Shown: positions 22,461-29,990 of the stretch, piece by piece
Layout: every line of letters begins with the position of its first letter
How positions within the stretch are numbered: position 1 is the stretch's first letter
Assembly: GCA_903881085.1 (NCBI GenBank)
Contig: CAIRSA010000426.1
Coordinates: 1-38,302 of the forward strand
Length of the DNA stretch: 38,302 nt
Source of the DNA: an uncultured Acidobacteriia bacterium
GTDB lineage: Bacteria; Acidobacteriota; Terriglobia; Bryobacterales; Bryobacteraceae
Reading direction: 5' to 3'
Notes under the pieces: generated by a model
The model's input: the letters and a program-made list of their open reading frames with translations, nothing else
The model's database searches: none
What the model was told of the DNA's origin: nothing
Made by a program: the position numbers and the translations under genes

Positions 22461-24392
22461 TTAATCGTCGTCGTGTTGAGCAGCCAGATTCGTAACCACT
22501 GACATATCTTCCAGCGTGGTCACATCTCCGGCTACGGTGTGCGAAGTTACGATTTCGCGCAGCAGGCGGCGCATGATCTTACCGCTACGAGTTTTGGGCA
22601 AAGCATCGGTGAAACGAATCTCTGCCGGGCGCGCAAAGGAGCCAATTTCGTGCGCTACCCACTGCCGCAGTTCAATACCGAGTTTGCCGTGATCGTAATC
22701 GCCCTTCTTCAGCGTGACGAAGCAGCATACCGCCTGCCCAGTGATCTCATCCGGCTTGCCCACCACTGCAGCTTCGGCCACGGCATCATGGCGCACCAGA
22801 GCCGACTCCACTTCCATCGTGCTTAAGCGGTGTCCACTGACGTTCATCACATCGTCCACGCGGCCCAGCACCCAGTAATATCCGTCGGCATCGCAACGCG
22901 CGGCGTCGCCTGTAAAATAAGCGCCAGGGACACGCGCCCAATACTGCGATTCATAGCGGTCGGGATCGCCCCAGATTGTGCGGATCATGCTCGGCCACGG
23001 CCGCTTCAGGATGAGGAACCCTTCCTTGCCGGGACCCACGGGATTGCCATGCAGATCGATTACTTCCGGCACAATACCGGGCATCGGCAGCGTCCCAGAA
23101 CCGGGCTTCAGCGGCACCGCACCGGGCATGGGAGCGATCAGGATGGAACCGGTCTCGGTCTGCCACCACGTATCTACAATCGGGCAGCGGCCGCCGCCGA
23201 TCACGCGGTGGTACCATTCCCAGGCCGCCGGATTGATCGGCTCGCCCACGGAGCCGAGCAGGCGCAAACTGGTCAGATCGTGTCCATTGGGCCATTGCTC
23301 ACCCTGGCGGATCAGCGCGCGGATGGCGGTTGGCGAGGTATAGAAGATGTTGACGCGGTACTTGGCGATGATGCGCCACCAGCGGTCGTAGTTGGGAGAA
23401 TCGGGCGCGCCCTCGTACATTAGCGTCGTTGCGCCGGCCGAAAGCGGACCATACACAATGTAACTGTGGCCGGTGACCCAACCGATGTCGGCCGAGCACC
23501 AATAGGTATCCTCTTCTTTCAGATCGAAGACCCACTTCATGGTCATCGTGGTCTGCAGCAGATAGCCGGCGGTGGTATGCAGAATACCCTTAGGCTTGCC
23601 AGTAGTACCTGAGGTGTATAGAACGTAGAGCGGATGCTCGGAATCGAGCGGCACGGCCGGGCAGTCTTCCGACATGCCTTCGTCAAGAACGTGCCACCAG
23701 TGATCGCGGCCTTCCTGCATTTTGATCTCGGAACCAGTGCGCTTCACGACGATCACATCTTTCACGCTGGGGCATTCGGCCACGGCTTCGTCCACTGCGC
23801 CCTTCAACTTTACTTCCTTGCCGCGACGCCAACCGCCGTCCGCGGTGATGACGACCGCTGCATCCAAATCCTGAATTCGCGCCTTCAACGCTTCGGCGGA
23901 AAACCCGCCGAAGACCACGCTGTGTGTGATGCCCAGCCGCGCACAAGCCAGGAGTGCAATCGGCAGTTCCGGAATCATCGGCATGTAGACGATGGAGCGG
24001 TCGCCCGCTTTCAGTCCACGAGACTTCAGCACATTGGCGAAGCGGCACACCAGGCGGTGCAGTTCCTGATAAGTAATGACGCGCTGATCGCCGGGCTCGC
24101 CCTCCCAGATGATGGCCGCCTTGTTCTTGCGCGGGGTGGCCAGGTGGCGGTCAATGCAGTTGTAGGAGACGTTTAGCTTGCCCCCGACAAACCACTTGGC
24201 AAACGGCGGGTGCCATTCGAACACATGGTTCCACTTCTCAAACCAGGAAATTTCTTTCTCCGCAAGCTCGCCCCAGAACTCCTCGGGCTTCTCCGCGGCG
24301 TGGTCGTAAAGGGCGCGATAACCTTCCATGCCCTGTACATTGGCTTTGCTGACAAATTCTGGACTTGGGGGATAAATAGCTTCTTGGCTCAT
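22461..24392 (-). CDS. acsA: Acetyl-CoA synthetase
   Basis: A 643-residue AMP-forming acetate:CoA ligase, normal length for the family. Visible motifs: WFVGGKLNVSYNCIDRH near the N-terminus, the ATP loop YTSGTTGKPKGI, WCSADIGWVTGHSYIVYGPL, VDTWWQTETGS, YFTGDAARCDADGYYWVLGR and VDDVMNVSGHRLST at the domain hinge, and PKTRSGKIMRR with the catalytic, acetylatable lysine near the end. It makes acetyl-CoA from acetate, ATP and CoA in the cytoplasm. The frame extends to 24464, but ATG 24392 (MSQEAIYPPSPEF) fits family N-termini. No Shine-Dalgarno is clear. The gene is alone on its strand, divergent from the TonB receptor across a repeat-filled gap. Confidence 0.93.
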   Translation of the reverse strand: MSQEAIYPPSPEFVSKANVQGMEGYRALYDHAAEKPEEFWGELAEKEISWFEKWNHVFEWHPPFAKWFVGGKLNVSYNCIDRHLATPRKNKAAIIWEGEPGDQRVITYQELHRLVCRFANVLKSRGLKAGDRSIVYMPMIPELPIALLACARLGITHSVVFGGFSAEALKARIQDLDAAVVITADGGWRRGKEVKLKGAVDEAVAECPSVKDVIVVKRTGSEIKMQEGRDHWWHVLDEGMSEDCPAVPLDSEHPLYVLYTSGTTGKPKGILHTTAGYLLQTTMTMKWVFDLKEEDTYWCSADIGWVTGHSYIVYGPLSAGATTLMYEGAPDSPNYDRWWRIIAKYRVNIFYTSPTAIRALIRQGEQWPNGHDLTSLRLLGSVGEPINPAAWEWYHRVIGGGRCPIVDTWWQTETGSILIAPMPGAVPLKPGSGTLPMPGIVPEVIDLHGNPVGPGKEGFLILKRPWPSMIRTIWGDPDRYESQYWARVPGAYFTGDAARCDADGYYWVLGRVDDVMNVSGHRLSTMEVESALVRHDAVAEAAVVGKPDEITGQAVCCFVTLKKGDYDHGKLGIELRQWVAHEIGSFARPAEIRFTDALPKTRSGKIMRRLLREIVTSHTVAGDVTTLEDMSVVTNLAAQHDDD

Positions 24393-24492
24393 AAAGGGAA
24401 GATTGTACCATTTGGCGAGCCCTGTTGCTGGGACGTGGGCCCGGTTCGGAATGAGCAGCCTCATCTGTGCCCTGTTTTGTTTGTGTACCTTA

Positions 24493-24685
24493 GGAACCTC
24501 TCCCTTGGCGGTCGCGGCTCGGTGAGCAGCAGGCGTCTTCTCACCGAGCCGGGACCGTAAGAACGTGTGAAAAAATGCGCTCGCAAGCGAGCTGGACCGG
24601 CGACCTGTCCGCCGATGCCTAGGCGAAGGAGGATCCGCCGGTCCAGATACTGATTTTTCACACGACCGTAAGGGAGCGGTTCTCC
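24493..24685. repeat. Old hairpin interrupted by an inserted element
   Basis: CGGCTCGGTGAG (24515-24526) and CTCACCGAGCCG (24540-24551) are perfect 12-bp arms. The left arm continues outward as GGAACC.CTCCCTT..CGGTC from 24493. Its partner is split: GGGACCGTAAG up to 24561, then, after the insertion, GGAGCGGTTCTCC (24673-24685). Removing 24562-24672 restores a nearly continuous partner arm of about 35 bases. Confidence 0.7.
24562..24664. mobile_element. MITE-like element with terminal inverted repeats and target duplication
   Basis: A 103-bp unit. CGTGTGAAAAA (24564-24574) and TTTTTCACACG (24654-24664) are perfect 11-bp terminal inverted repeats. Inside, GGACCGGCG (24594-24602) pairs with CGCCGGTCC (24636-24644), and GCTCGC-AA-GCGAGC forms a further stem. 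ACCGTAAG stands on both sides (24554-24561 and 24665-24672) as a likely 8-bp target duplication; two extra bases (AA) lie before the left terminal repeat. No coding capacity, so it would need a transposase from elsewhere. 39 bases of it recur exactly at 2849-2887. Confidence 0.7.
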
Positions 24686-24847
24686 GGGCACATTCACGTT
24701 CTACCCGCGGATTCGCAGTGGCGTCGCTAAAGTAGAATCTTATACCTGCCGATATGGGTAGTAAGGTCAGATTTCTAAGGTTTTACTAGAGGCACCTTAG
24801 GGTTAGCCTACAACAATTTGTGTCCCGAATCACATATGGGACCTGCG

Positions 24848-24876
24848 TTGTAATAGTCGTCCTAGTACCGTACTAT
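24848..24876 (+). promoter_or_regulatory. Candidate promoter of the TonB-dependent receptor
   Basis: TTGTAA (24848-24853) and TACTAT (24871-24876) are each four of six consensus bases, with an exact 17-bp spacer. The -10 lies in the right arm of a palindrome, TAGTAC-C-GTACTA (24863-24875), which could be an operator. The predicted start near 24883 gives a leader of about 52 bases. Confidence 0.4.
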
Positions 24877-24877
24877 T

Positions 24878-24934
24878 GGCTTAAAGCCTAAAAGTACCAG
24901 GCGAGAAGCGCCTGAAAAACAAAGGGAGTAAGAA
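24878..24934 (+). promoter_or_regulatory. Structured leader of the TonB-dependent receptor
   Basis: GGCTT-A-AAGCC (24878-24888) and CAGGCG-AGAAG-CGCCTG (24898-24914) are two small hairpins. They are followed by AAAGGGAGTAAGAA and the ATG, so the GGGAG ribosome-binding site is exposed after the second hairpin. The rest of the gap from 24686 to 24847 shows only a weak GTCCC/GGGAC dyad. Confidence 0.4.
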
Positions 24935-27900
24935 ATGGGAAAGACATTACAGAGATTTTTGTTGCTGGTATGCCTGAGCCTGCTGCCGTTAAGCGCTCAG
25001 CAAACCACGGGCATCATCCTGGGCGTTATTAACGACACACAAGGCCTGCCGATCGTTAACAGCCCGGTGACCGTCCGCAACATGGAAACCGGCCTCGTAC
25101 GAACAGTGCAAACCAATGACCGCGGCCTATATCGGGCCGAGTTCCTGCCGCCTGGCACGTATGAAGTGGAAGCGGCAAGCCAGGGTTTCCGCACCTTCCG
25201 GCAGACTGGCATCACATTGCAGGTGGGTTCGTTCTCGCGCGTCGACGCCAAGCTGCAGTTGGGCGAATCGGCGAGCACGGTGACGATCGATAGCGAAGCG
25301 CCGGTGGTGAACGTGACCGATTCGTCGGTCAGCCAAACGGTTACGGGCGAACAGATCAAGAATCTGCCGCTGGTGAACCGCAACGTATACTCGTTATTAA
25401 CATTGACGCCCGGAGTGCAGAGTACGGCCAACGCTATCGCGCTGGGCTTCCCTGCACAGCGGACTTTTATTAATGGCGGCGCGGATGGAACCATGGGGTC
25501 GGTGAATTACTATCTGGACGGCGGTTCCAACGTTTCGTCGTTGCGCAACACTGGCAACATGCCTCCCAACCCGGATGCGATCGAAGAATTTCGTGTGGAC
25601 ACCAACAACTACAGCGCCGAGTTCGGCCGCTTCGGTAACGGCGTCATCAACGTGATCACGCGCTCGGGCACCAACAATTTCCACGGGACCGCTTTTGAGT
25701 ATCTGCGTAACACGGAATTGAATGCCAACGGCTGGAATAACGTTACCGGCAAGCCGCCACTGCATCGCAATCAATTCGGCCTCACCGGCGGCGGCCCGTT
25801 GAAGAAAAACAAGACGTTTATCTTTGGCACGTATTCCGGCCTGCGCCAGAACACGACCAGCGTGCTGAGTTCGGCAGTCGTTCCGACCGCGGCGATGCGC
25901 GGGGGCGACTTCTCATCGCTGTTATCCGGAAAGACATCCAAGACAATCGTAGATCCCTCTGGCGGTCTCGCATTCCCCGGCAATATCATTCCGGCATCGC
26001 GCTTTGATCCTACCGCGGTGAACATCATGACGAAGAGCCTGCCGCTTTCGAACTTCGGCGTCACCGGCTTCCAGGGCCAGGTGCCCAGCCCGTACAACAC
26101 CAACGAATTCATGCTGAAGGCAGACCATCAGGTGAACGATGCGCAGCGCGTGTCGATGAGCTACTACACCACCGCCGGAACCAACACGGTCTCGCCCGGC
26201 GGCAACATCCCCTGGTCGTTACAGAGCTACGACTGGCGCCAGCATAACGCCAACATTAACTACACATGGTCGATGACGCCGAATATGGTGAACCAGACCT
26301 ATGTCAACTTCACGCGCTACTTCGGCGGCCGCACCAATCTGCCGGCACTTTCGCTGCGCGATTTCGGCTCCGACTTTGGCATTCAGGGCGCGGCAAACCT
26401 GCCGCAGATCGCAGTTACCGGCTATTACACGATGGGCCAATCGATCTCTGGCCCAGTGGCCGGCGACAACGTCTATAGTATTCGCGACACACTGGCCTGG
26501 AACAAGGGCCGCCACTCAGTGAAGTTCGGCGGTGAATTCAGCCTCGCGAAAGATATTCAGACAACGTTGTTGAACAACTACGGCATCTTCAACTTTACCG
26601 GCGCTAAGACCACACCCAAGGCCCCGGCGACCGGTGGCGACGGTTTCGCTGACTACCTGCTGGGCGCGGCGGTTACGTTCAACCAGGACGCACCGGAAAT
26701 GGCGTTGTACAACTTCTGGCAGGGCGGTCTATTTGCACAGGACGAAATCAAGGTCAATACGAAACTGACGGTAAACGTTGGCGTCCGCTATGACATCCAG
26801 ACCCCTCCAGTCGATCCGCAAAATCGAATGCTGACCTTTGTCCCCGGAAAGCAGTCCACCACGATTCCGAGTTCGCCGAATGGTGTGCTGGTTGTCGGAG
26901 ATCCTGGCATCGCACGCGGCATCGCAACCACCGGCAAGAACCACATCTCCCCGCGCATCGGTCTCGCTTACGATCCGTTCGGCGATGGCAAGACCGCCAT
27001 CCGCGCCAGTGGCGGCATCTTCTACGGCAGCGTCTCCGGCAACGGCTGGGGCACCACGGAAAACTCGCAGCCCTTCGCTGTTCGCAATCAGTTCGCAAAT
27101 CCGGTTTCGCTCACGCATCCTTACCTGGGCATCCCCGGCGGCGTGAATCCGTTCCCGTATGTTTACACTCCGCAGACGGCACGCTACATTCTGCCTGCAT
27201 CGCTCCTCGCTATCGACCAGGACTTCATTTGGCCGCGCAGCTATCAATTCAACCTCACCGTGCAGCGCGAAGTCATGCGCGGACTGAGCGTTTCCGCCGG
27301 TTATGTTGCAACGTTGAGCCACCATCTGGCGTTCTCGCCGGATATCAACTATCCCAACTGGACCAGCACCGCCACCAGCTCGAACTACAACAACCGCCGC
27401 CCCTATGGCAACGGAACCTGACAACCATTAACCTGCTGCAATCGAATGGCACCGGCTCTTACCATTCGCTGCAAGTGAACGTAAAGAAGACCATGGGCAA
27501 GTACCTCAGCGTCAGCTCGTTCTACACGTTCAGCAAGTCGCTTTCCAGCGCACAGATGGACGGCGCTTCCACCAGCGGCGGTGCGCAGGACTTCCACAAT
27601 CTGGCTCTCGAGCATGGCCGGTCTGATTACGATCAGCGCCACAACATGGTCGCCGCCCTCACCTGGAACACCAGCTACTACAAGGGCTCCAACGGGCTTA
27701 TGCGCCAAGTACTCAACGGATGGATGCTTTCGCCTATCATCACGCTTGGCAGCGGTCTGCCCTTCACCGTTACCTCCGGTAAGGACAACAACTACGATGG
27801 CGTCAGCAACGATCGTGCCGACGTTACCGGCAACCCGTTCCTCGATGCGCATCGCGACCGCGCCCAGGCCGTCGGAATGTGGTTCAACACGGCTGCGTTC

Positions 27901-28164
27901 GCATCCAACAAGGTTGGAACCGACGGAAATTCGGCTCGCAATCTGATGGACGCACCCGGCTTCCGCAACGTCGATATGGGTATATTCCGCAACTTCGCGG
28001 TGCACGAAAAGCTCAACCTGCAGTTCCGTGCTGAGTTTACCAACGTGTTCAACCTGGTGAGCTTGGGTACCCCCAACGCGGCACTGAGCTCCAGCAACTT
28101 CGGAACCATCACAGGCGCGCGCGAAATGCGCCAGCTGCAATTGGGACTCCGCATCGCTTACTAA
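24935..28164 (+). pseudogene. TonB-dependent receptor with CarboxypepD-like N-terminal domain, one frameshift
   Basis: An outer-membrane transporter of about 1,076 residues if read through one frameshift. Signal peptide MGKTLQRFLLLVCLSLLPLS; a CarboxypepD regulatory-like domain at about residues 25-110 (GLPIVNSPVTVRNMETG, DRGLYRAEFLPPGTYEV); a plug domain (EQIKNLPLVNRNVYSLLTLT, EFRVDTNNYSAEFGRFGNGV); then a long beta barrel ending with LQLGLRIAY, a typical aromatic C-terminus. The first frame stops at 27419-27421. Restoring one base near 27413-27415 (GGxAAC) gives YGNGNLTTINLLQ and continues to 28164. Barrel and C-terminus are otherwise intact, so the lesion is recent or a sequencing error. 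SusD is absent, as usual for this receptor class. The likely cargo is a glycan or peptide. Confidence 0.8.
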
Positions 28165-28173
28165 CACGCTTGG

Positions 28174-28228
28174 AGCAGAGGGCTCTGTCCGGCCGAACCT
28201 GGCCCGGACAGAGCCCTCTGCTATTTTA
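28174..28228 (+). terminator. Strong intrinsic terminator between receptor and GH16 fusion gene
   Basis: AGCAGAGGGCTCTGTCCGG (28174-28192) and its exact reverse complement (28204-28222) form a 19-bp perfect stem with an 11-base loop, followed by ATTTTA. It begins nine bases after the receptor stop and ends 15 bases before the GH16 start, so it separates the two genes or sets the ratio of their expression. Confidence 0.8.
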
Positions 28229-28237
28229 AAGGCAGCC

Positions 28238-29983
28238 ATGTTCATCCAAGCCTTGTCGCTGTTTCTCTCATTCACCGGATTCGCCGCCCCTCCCTCGCCT
28301 GGCAAGTGGCAATTGGCCTTTGCCGACGAATTCGAAGGGCAGTCGCTCGACCCTGCGAAATGGACCTACCGCACCGGCACCCGCTTCTGGAGCAACCAGC
28401 TTCCCGCCAACGTCTCCGTCAGCGGCGGCTTGCTCCATATTGCGTTGCGCAAAGAGCCTTCGGGCGGCCTGCAATACACGGCCGGCGGCGTCATTAGCAA
28501 ACAAGAGTTCCGCTATGGCTATTACGAAGCACGCCTCAAAATGCCGCGCGGCAAGGGCTGGCACACTTCGTTCTGGATGATGCGCAATGGCGCGAGTCCA
28601 GGCGACAGCCGCTACCAGGAGATCGATGTGATCGAGCATGATTCGATCGCTCCCACTGACTACTCCACCAACTTCCATCTCTACAAACCGCACGTCTCGT
28701 TCGGCTACAAAGGGATCAACTCGCCCGACCTCTCCGCCGATTTTCATGTCTACGGCGCCGACTTCAACGCACGCACCGTCCGTTTCTACCTGGATGGCGT
28801 GCTGGTCAACGAAGTGGACATCGCCTCCGTGCCGCACAGCGATCAACAGATCTGGCTCACTTCCATCGCGGCACCGCTGCATAAGACCGACGCGGTCGAT
28901 GATGCGCAACTGCCCGCAGAGGCCCTCTTCGATTACGTCCGCTACTATCGCCGCCTCGATCCCGAGTCGCCCGCCATCCCGCCGCTCGACTTGCACTCGA
29001 TGCTCAAACCGCTACCGGAATCGGCCAAGCTAATCGACCCTGATTACTACATCTGGTGCGGCACCATGGTGAAAGGAGACGACAAGAAGTATCATCTTTA
29101 CTATTCGCGCTGGCCGCGCAAATTGGGCCATAACGCGTGGGTGACGCATTCGGAAGTCGCGCACGCCGTTGGCAACTCGCCGGCAGGACCCTTCAAGTTT
29201 TCCGACGTGACACTGCCCGCGCGCGGCAAAGAGTTCTGGGACGGGCTCTGTACGCACAACCCGACCATCCTGCGCATCGGCGAAAAATACTATCTCTACT
29301 ACATGGGCAACACCGGCGATGGCCAGCAGATGAAGACGTTGAACTGGGTCCACCGCAACAACCAACGCATCGGTGTGGCCGTGGCCGATAACCCCGCCGG
29401 CCCGTGGAAGCGGATGGATAAGCCGGTGCTCAATGCCAGCGCCGACCCTGATGCGCCGGATGCGTTGATGACCTCAAATCCGGCGATTTCGATTCGACCC
29501 GACGGCGGCGTGCTGATGGTGTACAAAGCTGTGGGCAAGAAACGCCCGCCACCGTTTGGCGGACCGGTGGTGCATTTGACAGCCACTGCCTCATCGCCCA
29601 CTGGGCCGTTTACGAAGCAGCTTCGCCCGATCTTCCTCGCCGCTGGTGTAGACTTCCCGGCCGAGGATCCGTTTATCTGGTACGACTTCGCACGCCGCCA
29701 ATATCAGGCGTTGGTGAAGGACAATAACGGCTACTTCACCAATGCGGGCAAGTCGCTGGCGCTGTGGGAATCGGTTGACGGTTTTGATTGGAAGCTTTCG
29801 GCGCATCCGCTTGTGAGCAGCACGGAAGTTACCTGGGTTGGCGGCCGTAAGCAGAAGTTGAATTCGCTGGAGCGGCCGCAGTTGTTATTTACGGATGATG
29901 GCAAGCCGGCGGCGTTGCTGGCGGCGGTGGATGAGGACGCATCGCGCCCTCACTCCTATAACATCCAGATCCCACTGAAGTAA
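28238..29983 (+). CDS. Secreted fusion: GH16-type hydrolase plus five-bladed GH43-like domain
   Basis: A 581-residue exported protein (signal peptide MFIQALSLFLSFTGFAAPPS). Residues about 22-245 are a GH16-type domain: WQLAFADEFEGQSLDPAKWT, GGVISKQEFRYGYYEARLKM, and the catalytic motif E128-I-D130-V-I-E133. Residues about 265-581 are a second glycosidase-like domain of the five-bladed propeller type (GH43/GH32/GH117 clans): MVKGDDKKYHLYYSRWP, THNPTILRIGEKYYLYYMGN, PAEDPFIWYDFARRQYQALV. Both look complete. GH16 enzymes cut beta-1,3/1,4-glucans, agars and related polymers; the exact substrate is unknown. AAAGG precedes the ATG. The terminator just upstream means it needs readthrough or a hidden promoter. 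Confidence 0.8.
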   Translation: MFIQALSLFLSFTGFAAPPSPGKWQLAFADEFEGQSLDPAKWTYRTGTRFWSNQLPANVSVSGGLLHIALRKEPSGGLQYTAGGVISKQEFRYGYYEARLKMPRGKGWHTSFWMMRNGASPGDSRYQEIDVIEHDSIAPTDYSTNFHLYKPHVSFGYKGINSPDLSADFHVYGADFNARTVRFYLDGVLVNEVDIASVPHSDQQIWLTSIAAPLHKTDAVDDAQLPAEALFDYVRYYRRLDPESPAIPPLDLHSMLKPLPESAKLIDPDYYIWCGTMVKGDDKKYHLYYSRWPRKLGHNAWVTHSEVAHAVGNSPAGPFKFSDVTLPARGKEFWDGLCTHNPTILRIGEKYYLYYMGNTGDGQQMKTLNWVHRNNQRIGVAVADNPAGPWKRMDKPVLNASADPDAPDALMTSNPAISIRPDGGVLMVYKAVGKKRPPPFGGPVVHLTATASSPTGPFTKQLRPIFLAAGVDFPAEDPFIWYDFARRQYQALVKDNNGYFTNAGKSLALWESVDGFDWKLSAHPLVSSTEVTWVGGRKQKLNSLERPQLLFTDDGKPAALLAAVDEDASRPHSYNIQIPLK

Positions 29984-29990
29984 GTGGGGC

